NCBI GenBank assembly: GCA_907163375.1
Contig: CAJQUW010007233.1
Coordinates: 124,001 to 188,000, forward strand
Source of the DNA: Prostheceraeus crozeri
Taxonomy: Eukaryota; Platyhelminthes; Polycladida; Euryleptidae
Reading direction: 5' to 3'
Length of the DNA: 64,000 nucleotides
Within the stretch, counting starts at the first letter, position 1. Every line of letters begins with the position of its first letter. The translations under genes were made by a program, and so were the position numbers. Under the pieces are notes generated by a model. That model saw only the letters and a list, made by a program, of their open reading frames with translations, was not told the origin of the DNA and did no database searches. Below are positions 51,547 through 63,637 of this stretch, in pieces.

Positions 51547-52799
51547 CCGTTTTCATCCCACATGCAGAAAAATCATTCTAAAAACAATTCCTTTTAGCTG
51601 AATAATGCTTGATCAGTTACTATTGTGTGTACAAAATTTCATTGACATAGATATCGGTTTTCATGTATTTCAAACATGTTCCCAAATGGGAACGTTGGGA
51701 GGATTCAGTATCAAGAATGAGAAATATCCACCAGCGTCATTTTGCGTAATTCATCAATAAGCGTTGAATGTCGGCACTATTGATGGCTATTGACAAATGA
51801 ATCTGCTTCTCTCTTTCATGTTATGCATAGGTAGTCTTGCATGAGAATGACCGGGGACTAATGGATCTCTTTTCAAGTCGTTCCTGCATCAATTGAAGTA
51901 AAGAACAAAGAACCATAGAAGGCAGCTATTTATGGGAGAGTTTGGCTGCATGCCTCATATTCATGCAAGGCTATCGATGTCATGACGTTGAGGCTCTGAC
52001 GTCAGGTTACCATAGAATTCTATCCTTCATGAATTAGCTCGTTCAATGGAAATACATGGATATAGATCTGGTGGTGTAATCTTTTTATAAATTCCATCAA
52101 CACTTTATGCGTGGCAAGCTGAAAAATGTACAATTATCTTCACCCTGACAGTCCAATTGCCCACATTGAGTTCGTAAAACAAGTCACTGTTTCTCTACTG
52201 AAAAGCCAAAAGGTTCCTCGAAACAGATTGGGTGGCCAAAGGCGCGTGTGGTCACTGAAGTCCAAAAAGACCAAACCGGGCATTTTGTAGTTTCTGCGTC
52301 TCAGGGACGATGCGTACTTTGCAAATCAAACCCAAGAAAGATGTGTGGGAAGTGTCGGAAAAGACTACACATAAATTGCTTTCTCACTTATCACACATAG
52401 GTATCTTGGGTTTTATCCCAACGTTCCCAAATGGGAACATGGGTAGAAACTTACGCGTAATTTTGTAATTTCATGATAAATTATAGAATTTTTATGATGA
52501 AGTGGTGATGTTAGGTTTATTGGTCTTTCGCAGGATGATGTTTAGCTTGAATAGATGGAATTTGGCACATGACTGAGTTTTCAAAAAATTGCTTATATTC
52601 GTGGAAAAAATTGTAAAACATAAATTCAATTCTAAACGTGACGGAAGTGAATTATTACACGCATTCACTGAAAATAAAAATGATTCATCTATTGTATGAC
52701 GATAATTTCGTCAAGGAATCCTAATTAAAAAATTTGATATAACATAACATGAGCTCCTTAAATGCATGTTCCCAAATGGGAACGTTGGGATGATAACGG
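51547..52799. mobile_element. piggyBac-like non-autonomous element
   Basis: Flanked by TTAA (51543-51546 and 52800-52803). The ends are CCGTTTTCATCCCA and the inverted CCGTTATCATCCCA. The 16-bp motif GTTCCCAAATGGGAAC occurs at 51678, 52423 and 52768, close to both ends. No transposase frame inside. The TTAA target and internal subterminal repeats are the hallmarks used. Confidence 0.7.
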
Positions 52800-52984
52800 T
52801 TAAACCTTGCCGATCGATTTCAGCCACTCCAGGCTTATCAAGGCAATTAACTGATTCTATATTGAACATAATTACAAAAATATCACATTCACTTGAAAAC
52901 AAAGAACTCAAATTGCATTCAATGAGGGATGAAATAAGTTGATAAACATAGATTCTTTAGATTCACGATCTAAACGATTAGCAT

Positions 52985-53278
52985 CCGGGGACAACTGAAA
53001 AAAGGAAAGAGCACTGAAAACCCCTACTGGCATGAAAGTATTTCAAATCAAGAGAAACTTGGATTGTAAGTCGTCTGCCAATGGCATCTACAAACTCATA
53101 TAAGGTGGATGTAACAAATTTTACATCGGACAAACAGGAGACACTTTCCGACAACGCATGATATTACATCGACAACACTTCAGAGATAACAGATACACAA
53201 TCCTATAGATCAGCAAGCACATATCAAGTTGTGGTGGTGGGAACTTTAGTGCTATTCCCTTTTTTCAGTTGTCCCCGG
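52985..53278. mobile_element. Penelope-like GIY-YIG fragment between short inverted repeats
   Basis: A decayed frame around 53060-53200 reads ANGIYKLI then FYIGQTGDTFRQRM, the GIY-YIG endonuclease signature of Penelope-like elements. The fragment is bracketed by an inverted repeat of about 30 bp (CCGGGGACAACTGAAAAAAG at 52985 and its reverse complement ending 53278). Confidence 0.6.
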
Positions 53279-53280
53279 AT

Positions 53281-53427
<147 letters not shown>

Positions 53428-53901
53428 AGGTGTTTCAAAAGTAGGCTAACAGTAGAAATTGGCCTTGAAAAGCTATGTCTTAATGCTATAGATTAATAAC
53501 CTATGTCATAATAATCTTTTTCACGATGCCACAGATAGCTAATATGCCTTGTATTCGTAAGGGGCAAAAATTCAATACTCTTTGACATCGCGTAAATCAT
53601 ATTAAAATATCTCATGATCTCCAGTGCTTTCATGCCTACATATTTCACTACAACCCAATTTGAATCTATACCGATCATGAGAAGTCGAATAACTATCCAA
53701 CATCTATCAAAAAAAAATTATTAGGAAACCATGTAAACAAGATAGTAGTTGTTTCAGTGTTACTGCGGAGAAGGAAGAACAGCTGACATTCGAATGTCCT
53801 CCGCGCCCCTCAGCCTGGTGCACGAAGACGCTGTCGTCAACACAAGACAGGGAGGCGAAGAAGGAAGAACAGCTGACATCCAAATGTCCTTCACCTTTGT
53901 T

Positions 53902-53965
53902 AATTCCAGCCTCCTCTTAGACCATCGTCAGAAGCTTCTGACGATGGCCTAGAGGAGGCTGAAAT
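53902..53965. repeat. Long hairpin inside the mariner element
   Basis: The centre CCATCGTCAGAAGCTTCTGACGATGG region is a perfect palindrome of 26 bp with outer arms GCCTCCTCT/AGAGGAGGC. It is followed by GAAATTAATAAAGG. A second nearby direct repeat (GAAGGAAGAACAGCTGACAT) occurs at about 53768 and 53861. Confidence 0.85.
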
Positions 53966-54094
53966 TAATAAAGGTATTAACATTAAAACAACTACCATTT
54001 TGTTTGCTTGGTTTCCTAACAAAAAAATGAACAAATGAATAACCAAGGCCTATTCAACATATCAAAAAATTAATCAACTTAAAGTTGCAAAAAT

Positions 54095-55159
54095 TCACGA
54101 GCGCAAATGCTCAAAATGTCCACCATGGACATCGGCACATTCTTGTAGTCTTTCGGCCACACTGTGGCACACAGTTCTGCATAAGTTCCTGTCATCACTG
54201 ATCTCTTGACAGGCATCTGTGATGTAGGAGCGGAGTTGAGAAAGTGTGTGAGGTTTTCGTCCGTACACTTTCTCCTTTACAACGCCCCAAAAGAAAAAGT
54301 CCATCGGAGTTAGATCGGGAGAGCGAGGAGGCCAAAGGATGCTACCACATCTCCCGATCCACTTTCCTGGAAAAGTGTCATTCAGATAGCTTCTGACACT
54401 CACTGCAAAATGCACTGGTGCACCATCCTGCTGAAAGTACAGCTCATTGAAGTTGTTCAATGACTGCATCTCAGGAATCGCAAAGGATTGGAGCATTTGA
54501 AGGTACACCTCAGCCGTCACAGTTCTTTCAAAAAATACTGGCCCAATCACACCGTTGCTTGACATACCGGCCCAGACGGTTAAGCCAGGCTGGTTCAGCT
54601 CATTTGTTGATACCATGTGCGGATTTTCAGGGAACCAGTAGACACAGTTATGTCTATTTACGTGACCTGATAGTTTGAAACTGGCTTCGTCAGACCAAAC
54701 TATCTTGTCAAGCAAATCTGGGTTCTCCCGAATTTCCGACAACATGAGCACAGCAAACTGCAAGCGTCGTTCAGCATCATCCGGTAGAAGGTGCTGCAAC
54801 AGTCTGGGTCGGTATGGTTTCAACTCAACTTTCCTCATCAGTCTCCACGTAGAGCTTAGAGAAATGTCCAACTCCAATGAGGCTCTTCTTGTTGACTTCT
54901 TCGGACTTTGAACAAATGTTTGGGCCACTAGCTCCTCGTTTGATGTTATTGAAACTGATCGAGGGCGTCCTGACTTCGGTGCATTCTCTACCGAACCGGT
55001 CTTTTCAAATTTATCTCGAATGCGATAAATAGCAAATCTTGATGGAGGATTGCTGTGAAAGGCATCTCTCCATTCCATTCGCACCTTTTCAGCATTCTTG
55101 TTTTTCCAAAAGGATTTCAAAATCCATTTTCTCTGATCATCTTTTAGATGACCTGACAT
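54095..55159 (-). CDS. IS630-Tc1-mariner transposase, 354 aa
   Basis: Two helix-turn-helix regions in the first 110 residues (KDDQRKWILKSFWK; RASLELDISLSSTWR) with GRPRSVS between. The catalytic triad is IVWSDEASF (about 159), YFQQDGAPVHF (about 247) and SPDLTPMDFFFWG (about 289). The spacing from the second to third acidic residue is 41, i.e. a DD41D pattern if the last D is the catalytic one. No stop or frameshift. It would excise and insert the surrounding element at TA. It may be a recently active copy. Confidence 0.88.
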   Translation of the reverse strand: MSGHLKDDQRKWILKSFWKNKNAEKVRMEWRDAFHSNPPSRFAIYRIRDKFEKTGSVENAPKSGRPRSVSITSNEELVAQTFVQSPKKSTRRASLELDISLSSTWRLMRKVELKPYRPRLLQHLLPDDAERRLQFAVLMLSEIRENPDLLDKIVWSDEASFKLSGHVNRHNCVYWFPENPHMVSTNELNQPGLTVWAGMSSNGVIGPVFFERTVTAEVYLQMLQSFAIPEMQSLNNFNELYFQQDGAPVHFAVSVRSYLNDTFPGKWIGRCGSILWPPRSPDLTPMDFFFWGVVKEKVYGRKPHTLSQLRSYITDACQEISDDRNLCRTVCHSVAERLQECADVHGGHFEHLRS

Positions 55160-55495
55160 GACAGAAGCAGCAAATTCAAAAAAGCTTCAAGCTTGTTTAA
55201 TTCACTTCAAGTCAAACTAACAGTGTTTGATTCAAATCAAATTAATTGAACATATCCATGTACGTAATGTCAGATTGGTGCTATATCTTGTCCATGATAG
55301 ATCTCAAAATTCCTTTGCCAATGGAATGCTACTGCATAGACTTCTAAATGATAGTAGCAATTACTTCGAAGTCTATGGCTCATGTTGGACTGATCATGGA
55401 TATCCATCGACTGATTCAGGTGTAAATCGCCAATAGAACGGTCAACATAGATTTCCTAGGGCAAAATCAACTGTTAGCCTACTTTTGAAACACCT

Positions 55496-55497
<2 letters not shown>

Positions 55498-55564
<67 letters not shown>
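55498..55564. repeat. (TA)n microsatellite, right flank of mariner insertion
   Basis: Continuation of the interrupted TA array. Confidence 0.95.
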
Positions 55565-55569
<5 letters not shown>

Positions 55570-57000
55570 TCTTGATGTCCATCATTATTTTGATAAATAA
55601 AACGTCACTTTTTACGAACACAACATGTTTCTGCATATGACATATGCCTTCATCAGGTGATGCTAAAATAATGGAGAAGTCGGTATTTATATGAACACGG
55701 ATGATGGTGAGCGAATTTACAACAACGACTGATAGACTGGACAGTAAAGACAATAAAATCAAAGTCATTCCCATAAGACAATAAAATCTTGCATGAGATG
55801 ATGACATGGATATCTACAATCATTGACATGGACAGTTCTAAAGTTAATGAAAGCAGATGAATTCCATAAAACAATAAAACCAGGCATGAGATGAAGATGA
55901 CATAGATATTTACAATGAAAGATGAATATCTACACAATTTACAAATTGAGAGACAGAGGATAGGCACTTCCTTTGTCATTCATTAGATTCTTCGGCTCAA
56001 AACTTTTGACGATGATAGACTCGAGTAATCTTGGAAAGGGGGTACTACTGATCATCTGAAAGCCGTCTGATATGTCGGTTTACCGTGATAAATTCGCTCA
56101 CCATCATCCGTGTTCATATAAATACCGACTTCTCCATTATTGTAGCATCACCTGATGAAGCCATATGTCATATGCAGAAACATGTTGTGTTCGTAAAAAG
56201 TGACGTTTTATTTATCAAAATACATTGCTGAAAACGAGTCGAAGTTGAACCGACATATCAGAGACATCAACAAAATCTTGCCTGATACTGCTCGCATTCG
56301 CCCTATATTCAGAACCAATAAAACTTCAAGTTTTTTCATGAATAAAGATAAAGTGAAAGCCGAATTGAAATCGAATGTAGTATACAAATATACCTGTGAG
56401 AAGTGCTACATCGGCAGCTCAGTGCGTCCGTCACTTTATCACCAGAATGAATGAGCATCTTAACGCCTATCCTACTCCTAGTGAAGTGAGCATGCACATT
56501 CACCCACCTACCAAAGACGGCTTTCAGATAATCAGTAGTACCCCCTTTCCAAGATTACTCGAGTCTATCATCATCAAAAGTTTTGAGCCGAAGAATCTAA
56601 TGAATGACAAAGGAAGTGCCTATCCTCTGTCTCTCAATTTGTAAATTGTGTAGATATTCATCTTTCATTGTAAATATCTATGTCATCTTCATCTCATGCC
56701 TGGTTTTATTGTTTTATGGAATTCATCTGCTTTCATTAACTTTAGAACTGTCCATGTCAATGATTGTAGATATCCATGTCATCATCTCATGCAAGATTTT
56801 ATTGTCTTATGGGAATGACTTTGATTTTATTGTCTTTACTGTCCAGTCTATCAGTCGTTGTTGTAAATTCGCTCACCATCATCCGTGTTCATATAAATAC
56901 CGACTTCTCCATTATTATAGCATCACCTGATGAAGGCATATGTCATATGCAGAAACATGTTGTGTTCGTAAAAAGTGACGTTTTATTTATCAAAATATAG
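55565..57000 (+). mobile_element. Penelope-like element fragment with inverted terminal copy
   Basis: The segment 55570-56085 is the reverse complement of 56500-56998 and both carry a repeat with CATATGCAGAAACATGTTG. A third copy of that repeat lies at about 56095-56220. Between them (56220-56640) are fragments of a Penelope endonuclease domain: VVYKYTCEKC and CYIGSSVRP in one frame, HRMNEH-type continuation and ESIIIKSFEPKNLMND in another. Direct and inverted end copies are typical of Penelope insertions. The reverse transcriptase is missing. Confidence 0.72.
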
Positions 57001-58159
57001 ATAGATAGATAGATCTCGTTCAGAGGCATTTTTTTTATAAATCTGTTTCTTTCCTTGTTCCATATCTCAAGTTCAGTTTCTATGATTTGCATGATTTGTC
57101 TCTTCTTGCGGTCCTAGGATCGCTCAAATGTTATGAACCTTTAATGATGGGCACGTAAGTCTATCATTATTTTTTTCTGTTAATGTCATGAATTTATAAT
57201 GTTAAGCCTAATTTTCAACATGGTTTCTATCACCTTGTTTGCGTGACACCTCGAGAGTAGATAGTCGTCCCATCTGTCTTCTAGGCCTCCCCCCTCATTT
57301 TGGCGCGGTGTCCACCACTGTTTGGTGTGGGGTTGGCTGAGCCACATGTGAGTTCATCTCTCGGTTGTTATCCATGTCCTTTCCTTTATCGGCGCTGCTT
57401 CCTTTGTTACCTATAGTATGGTATCTTGGAATTGGTTAACTTTGAGTGTTCTTTTATTTTGTGTTAACTGCTTTTGTTTATTCAGTTCGCAATTGTAAAG
57501 CGTTTTTATGATTTTTGTACACTCTGAGTTATTTGTAATTGCATGCCTCTCCTAGTGAGAAAATAAAACTTTACCTAGACAGATAGATAGTAATAATGCA
57601 ACTTTTATATACAAATATCTTATTTTTGTATATCACGGCAAAAGAATAATTGTTCGAGATCAACGTTTTAGCAGGGGTTATATCTGTAGCCGACAAATGT
57701 TTAGAGATACGTGCACGTGTCTCTAGGAGAAAGACATATTTTTTGTTCTACAGACATTCTATGGATACCATGAATGGGAGTAACTATTCTCTAGAATGGC
57801 AGTAGCCATTGTTTGCTCATGTAAATGCCTCCAAAAACCACAAAATGTTTACTGCCAAACCAAATGTCTGTAGCGATTTTGAAAGGCAGTAGAAAATCGT
57901 AAATTCTTTAGAAAATGATCACTCAGGTTGGGAACAAAAATACTTATTCAGATAGCGTACGCCGTCACAGCTGCAAACTGACTAACTGAATTTGGGCTCG
58001 TGTGTTGCGTCATTTTATTGATATTAATGCTTCATTGTAATAGCACTCAACAAGCATTTTAGTACTTATGTGAATTTAAGTTCGGTAGTTCTAGTACTCT
58101 TCTGTCTAGTACTCAGATTCATACTTTGATAGGGCTTAATGAACTTTCTTCTATTTTAG
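57001..58159. other. Intron sequence, possible LINE 3' tail
   Basis: A short (GATA)n lies at the Penelope end. A GC-richer stretch (57240-57590) ending in AATAAAACTTTAC and AGACAGATAGATAG could be the 3' untranslated end of a non-LTR element. No coding frame. Confidence 0.35.
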
Positions 58160-58388
58160 ATTTATGCACTGTCAGACTTGGTCGATGGTCGCAATGTTGG
58201 ATACTTTGGAAGGGAGGATCTCCAAAGTTTACGAGAAGAGAATTTCGTATTCTATAATGAACTTGGAAATTGTGTTTTCCTACATTATGAACGTCCTCCG
58301 TGGGATAATAATTATAGCAATGGAATAGTTTTCAAAAATCTTGGGTTGGTCGTCAGCTCATGTCATTTTCGAAATTTTATTTGTCAAG
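58160..58388 (+). CDS. Host gene exon (229 nt), C-type-lectin-like end
   Basis: Bounded by acceptor TTCTATTTTAG and donor CAAG/GTAAGA. The frame is open across the exon in phase 0 and ends in phase 1. It encodes ELGNCVFLHYERPPWDNN and finishes with SSCHFRNFICQ, which resembles the C-terminal part of a C-type lectin domain (Cys-Val, Trp, Cys, FICQ). The preceding GRNVGYFGREDL is not typical, so the domain call is tentative. Likely extracellular. Confidence 0.55.
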
Positions 58389-58917
58389 GTAAGAATTCAA
58401 CTAATTTTCAAATATTCGAATGTCTACTTGTATGACCGCGTTTGAAGTATTGACATGTGATGCATCGCTTACTTCTGCACATTGGGATTTGCTTTGTGTT
58501 GCATACACCGATCAGAGGTTGGTTGATAGGTTGTCTGAACCAAAGGTCACATCAGAGACGAAAATGAACTACTAGTTTGCTTGAAAACATTACCTCTTAC
58601 CCCTCACGCTGATCGTGTGTGATGGCTCCGCTAAAGCGCATATCAAAAGCGAAAGTGTAATCATATTTTTTGGAGAAGGATGGGGGATTTTCCTGCCTAC
58701 AGAGACTGGAGAAAATCCGTGTGAAGCACACATTAAGAATATGGGAGAAACCGAGTCACATGCATCCAATTTTAAGCGACATTTGATCAACTTTCATCGA
58801 AAATGATTGACAATTGATACAGCATTGATCACTAAAGATAGGCTCAGGTAAACCTATAATGATCTATAATGTAGGCTACCAGTTAATTTTTCAAAAAACT
58901 AGGCTTTATATACTTGC

Positions 58918-58991
58918 CACCCGGAGTCGGAGTCGGAGTCCTATCAACCCCGGAGTCGGAGTCGGAGTCCTATCAAAATGATAGGACTCCG
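58918..58991. repeat. GGAGTC tandem repeat ending in a hairpin
   Basis: Two copies of a unit with GGAGTC three times plus CTATCAA. The last 29 bp form a perfect inverted repeat (GGAGTCCTATCA/TGATAGGACTCC) with a short loop. Confidence 0.85.
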
Positions 58992-59404
58992 CATCCCTGC
59001 TTGACCCACCAGTAGACATTAAACGGCAATTGCGTCGCTCCTTACTCTATTACTCCAAAACCTGAGCTATGAACATAGGGCTGGATGAGTGTCGGTTTGA
59101 CTTCGCTGTTGATACTGGTGATGAGGACACATGGAATAGACCTACTACAAGAGGTACCCAGATAGTTTTCAGGAATACGCTTCATGCATTAACCACAATG
59201 GTTGCAGTTCGCATTTTTAAGTGACTGATTTCTGTGCTTTATGCTGGAAATTTCAATGAAGTTTTGTGTGCCTTCTTATTTTTTAATCTTACTCATTATT
59301 GAATTGGAATTTAATCGAATGAGACTGAGCAGGCGATCAGCGCCCACTCCTTCTGGTCGGCGCTATTCATTATTTATATAATTATAGGAAGTGACTTCAC
59401 ATCA

Positions 59405-59700
59405 GTTCCCTACTTCATTCGCCTGTGCAATCGATCAAGCTCAATTAATAACATCGACAACATGAAAGTCGTAGACAAGTCAAAGATTTTAGGCATCACT
59501 ATCGACCGCAATTTGAGTTTTTCTCTCCAAATCAACTCCATTGGGGCGAAGGCTAGCTCAAGCCTCCATTCTTTCAGACTGTTGACGCCTCCATTTTCTC
59601 CAAAAGCGCAGCAGTCAATATACACGGGATATGCACGTTCAGTTTTAGATTTTATATTGTTTTTTCGGCGGAATCTATGTTTCTTGTCAGTTTTCGTCAA
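59405..59700 (+). pseudogene. LINE reverse transcriptase fragment
   Basis: The frame reads VDKSKILGITIDRNLSF and NSIGAKASSSLHSFRLL, the conserved region just downstream of the reverse transcriptase palm in CR1/Jockey-type elements. Truncated on both sides. Confidence 0.6.
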
Positions 59701-60128
59701 ATAGTATATCTTCCTGGAGACTATCCATTTCGAAGACATTGTTTCACACACAGAGATGGATTCGGCTGTCGCGGTTCCTCTAGAGGTGACGTGATTCTAT
59801 TTCAGCCACTGTATGCAATACTAGAGAGATGGAGAGATATGTCTCCCTTTGCCTTACGTGGTTGTCCAGCAATTCGTATGAAAGGTTGTATTGGGGAGCA
59901 CTTGATCTACCGTTTTCCCAAGTGCACTGCCGCGATCCCAACATTACCACGCGTTCTTATCTGCGACTCACTTTCAATTTTTCTTCACATTACTTGAAAA
60001 GTGAACCGTGATGAATGTTAATCTACGTTTATTTCTTGTATTTATTGCTATTTCATCCACTGTTCGATTTATTCATTTTGAGTATGTATCACTACTTTTA
60101 CTAGCCTACCATATTCTTATATTTGCAG

Positions 60129-60185
60129 ATGTCTTCGAAGGTTTCAATAACCTGACTCTGAAGATTCCTAAAGAAATTGAAGAAG
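60129..60185 (+). CDS. Host gene exon (57 nt)
   Basis: Acceptor ATATTTGCAG and donor GAAG/GTAAGA bound a short open frame encoding VFEGFNNLTLKIPKEIEE. It enters in phase 1, completing the split codon from the exon at 58160, and leaves in phase 1, matching the kringle exon at 62523. Confidence 0.5.
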
Positions 60186-62522
60186 GTAAGAATAAGGAAA
60201 AGTGAATAAGGAATCAATATTTCTAACAGAAAACCAATCACAGTAGAACACATGTGAGGTTGACTATTTATTTCAAATTGCCATTCAATTTTTTCTAAAA
60301 TTTCAAAGAATGCGATGCATCACTGCCTCTGTCTGATAGCTTGTAAGGCATTGTTGTATGCAATGAAGCGTGTTTGTGGAATCGCGGATCATACTACTTG
60401 TCAAAGCAACGATCATGGTGAATCAGTCGAGAAAGTCATGTGATGCAACGGCTACATCTGAAATGCTTTTCCGTATGTTAGATGTACTCATAGAAATCCG
60501 ACATTTCACTTTGTTTAAATTAGTGAGATTAGAATGGAAAATAGAGGTTTGTTGATTTAATTTCAGCCGATCATTTAGGCATCGATCTGGATCAATGTTG
60601 CTAAATCTGAAGAAGAATAAAATTACTGAAACATGCAACAACTGCAAATTCTTGCCACAAGGCGATTTATTGTAAGTAGATTTGCCAAAATGCTTTCATA
60701 TACAGGGAGAATGATAGTAGCCGTAAATGTAACAAAGAAAGAAGAAGAAATGAATATGTGCATGTACAGTATAGCTGAGAAAATTTACATCAAGCTGAAA
60801 TTTGCGAATTTTGAGTCTATGTATAACCATTATTTCCGGGGGGTGAGAAAATGTGAGAGTTGAACATGAAGCTTTCTAAGTTGCTAATATTTGGTGTGTG
60901 CACCACAGTTAGCGATCACTGAAGCTACTCGTCTTAGTGAAATTTGATCAAAGGTTCGCACGATTCTTGAATTTCTCCATCTTGATTCCATATTTTCACA
61001 AACGAAGATGTTATTTGTCTGCGAGAATTAGCTCTGCAATCTGCGAGTCTCTGTTTTACAATGCCACATAAATTCTCCTTTGGGCTGGTGAATCGGGGGA
61101 ATGGGCAGGACAGCTCATGATATTGACGTTATGCATATCGAAACTATCTTTGGTTTTTCGTGACTTACGAGAGGACGCATTGTCCTGCTGAAGAACACTG
61201 GAAGCCATCTGGAGCCATCTGGAAACCATTCAAGCATTTGTTGAGTCACTCGTCCATCAGTAAAGTGTTTGATGTAATAGGCTACGTGCCGTCAACATAT
61301 CACCTTCAACAACGTACATTCGTCCGGTTCCGTACCAAGAAATACACGACCAAAACACGACTTTGGTCGGAAATTTTGCTGCCAACTCGCAGTGTTTGTC
61401 AGTAAGGGGATGATCATCAACAACACGAACGTAGCGGCATTTCCCATCGCCTGCGCACACCATGGTCTCTTCACTCCATAATACCTTCTTCCAATCTGCC
61501 GTAGTCCATCCGCGATGATCGATGCCCACTTCAATCGAGCTTCCTTGTGTTTGTCGGTTAAGATTCTATTGTTCTATTAGCATATTAAGTGTTCTATTGT
61601 TCTAGCATCTATGTGACTTAATGAAAGTAAACATTCCGAGCAGCAGATTAGATTTACGGAGTCATAGCGCATTTACATTCAACTAATAACGAAAACGATA
61701 AGAACATGATTGTTTAGGATTGCTATAAAAGTGCGGTTATTATATTTGCCACTTTTATAAGCTTATAATTGGCCCGTGAGATTTTCAGGGACAATATGCA
61801 AGGTTGACTCAAACCGCCTCTACATATAATCCACTATAATCCATCCATGTTTCCTTCTTTGAGCTATCTTTTCCATTGTTTTAATTTCTCTTTGACAGAT
61901 TGTAATTAAATGCACACTTCCAATCAGAAGTTAATAAAATGTACTCAAATGCACCCTTAATGCTAAATTGCATCGACAGAAGTGAGAAAATTGAGACATT
62001 GGAAAAATACACTTTATCATAGGTTATGAATGTGAGCTTCCATTCGGCTAAGTCCAGTGGAAAAGATTTAAAAATGCGCTCAAACTAAAAGTAAGACAAA
62101 CGTCGGTCAGGCTGCTACCAAATCAATTATTTTGAACAACTAACTTCCTACCATGGTTTCGTAACTTTCAACGAGGCCTCACCACTTAGGGCCATCATAA
62201 TAGCTTCATAGCACTGATCAGTAATTGAAACACGATGGCAAAATGCCGGAATCTGTAATGCTCAGTATGTTCAAACGTTATAACTAAACGATATGTGCAC
62301 GAAATGACATTGAATAAATCGAACTTTACACTGTAGTCAAACTAGCTTTGAAAGTGTAGTCAGTTTCAAATTAAAATATTTCATTTAATTATAATTAATG
62401 TTAATTGACTTGACTGACCATTCATTGGCACTACAGTATTTAATGTTTGAAGTTCAACGAATTGACCATATAGTCTTTGAGGTCACCCTGCTCAACTCAA
62501 ATTTGCTACTTTCTTCTGTCAG
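60186..62522. other. Intron of the host gene
   Basis: Contains a Tc1-like fragment (listed). Another splice-bounded open stretch (60561-60666) was considered but does not fit the phase. No other gene seen. Confidence 0.4.
60900..61545 (-). pseudogene. Tc1-like transposase fragment
   Basis: The minus-strand frame at 61257-61529 reads TADWKKVLWSEETMV, KCRYVRVVDDHPL and TKVVFWSCISWYGTGRM, the region around the first catalytic Asp/Glu of Tc1 transposases. Downstream (plus positions 61065-61200) the complement reads SVLQQDNA and AHSPDS, the second and third catalytic regions, with frame changes. Both ends are missing. Confidence 0.72.
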
Positions 62523-62717
62523 GTTGTCAAAGTGATGCAATGGGATATTCCTACAAGGGTGCGGTAAATACATCGGCATCGGGAAAGAGGTGTCTACCTT
62601 GGAATAAAGTCAACAGTCTGCTTTTTGAAAACGTTATGCGTGCTCACGGATTTCTGCGTCACTATTATTCGAATTTTGCATTAATTTCATGGAATAGTAG
62701 TCAAATCGAGACAAGCG
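62523..62717 (+). CDS. Host gene exon (195 nt), first half of a kringle domain
   Basis: Acceptor CTTCTGTCAG and donor AGCG/GTAAGT. The exon begins with the conserved kringle Cys and continues MGYSYKGAVNTSASGKRCLPWN, matching the kringle pattern C..G.G..Y.G....T.SG..C..W, and then runs to a donor before the remaining Cys residues. It enters in phase 1 and ends in phase 1, a common phase for half-kringle exons. The gene therefore encodes an extracellular modular protein with at least a kringle domain. Confidence 0.72.
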
Positions 62718-63097
62718 GTAAGTACAAATTAGTTAAGCACATAGAAGGCGGATTGCTAGATAATTATCTATGCTATCTTGAGCTGACAACTTGTTCACAT
62801 AGCATCCAGGAAAGTATGATATTGCTAGCCGCTACTATAGTCTATCGTAACGCTGATGAAATGAACGAATGTACGAGTATGTTGTCACCGAACGACATAA
62901 TGTGTAAAAACAACCATATTGCCGCCCTTGGTTTCCTGCCGCATGCACGTCGATCGCATGAGGACACAGTTTTGCATTCTGCTGCATCCACAGTCATGAA
63001 TCATCGCGAGATCAGGATTCTCAATTGTCGTCTTAATTGCTTATCTGTCCTTTTTAAACTATGCCTAAACGCAGCCAAAAATGACCCAAATCATCCA
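62718..63097. other. Intron into which a second Polinton inserted
   Basis: The open frame continuing past the donor is probably intronic. The 6 bp before the next element is CATCCA, the candidate target duplication, whose partner is beyond the window. Confidence 0.4.
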
Positions 63098-63399
63098 AGT
63101 AATGGTCAAAAGACCGTTCCAGGACAGGACACCCATAAAAATAAAAAAAATTGGTATCTTTAAAAACGACATAAATTCATGAATTTAGTCCCTTTTTCAG
63201 GTTTTTAAGACCTGAATTCATGAATTTAGTCCATTCAAAAAGTACCATTTTTTCAAAAAATGGTATTTTTAAAAACAACATAAATTCATGAATTTGAACC
63301 CTTTTTCAGGTTATGAAGACCTAAATTCATAAATTTGGGTGTTTTTAAAAATACCCAGTTTTTCAAATTTTTCAAAATCTCAAATTTGAGAATTACAAT

Positions 63400-63427
63400 C
63401 GGGCGAAGCCCTAGAACCTTCGGTTCG
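63400..63427. repeat. Double-hairpin element, 28 nt, in element 3 terminal repeat
   Basis: GGGC-GAA-GCCC then TA then GAACC-TTC-GGTTC, flanked by AT on both sides. Same site as the copy at 37640-37667. A tandem copy of the flanking sequence about 95 bp further on (near 63505) is empty. Confidence 0.93.
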
Positions 63428-63637
63428 ATTTTCATTGCTTAAATCATGACCGTTCCAGGACACCGAAAATCATAAAAGTTAAGAATCTCAAATTTGAGAA
63501 TTACAATTTTCATTGCTTAAATCATGACCGTTCTAGGACACCGAAAATCATAAAAGTTGAGAATTTCAAATTCATGAATTTTATCCATCTTTCAGGTTTT
63601 TAAAATATATCATGTGACTAAAAATATTTCTTTAAAA

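Larger units (their letters stand above)
58389..60128. other. Intron of the host gene with repeats
   Basis: Contains a BED-finger-like remnant (58700-58806), the GGAGTC repeat and hairpin, and a LINE fragment, listed separately where supported. Otherwise nothing recognisable. Confidence 0.4.

Noticed and set aside
58615-58806. 63-aa frame with NFKRHLINFHRK ending
   Set aside because: It resembles a BED zinc finger from a hAT-type element, but the cysteines cannot be placed; too weak to annotate as a gene.
60561-60666. Splice-bounded open stretch considered as a host exon
   Set aside because: Joined in phase to the exon at 60129 it hits a stop, while the kringle exon at 62523 joins cleanly.
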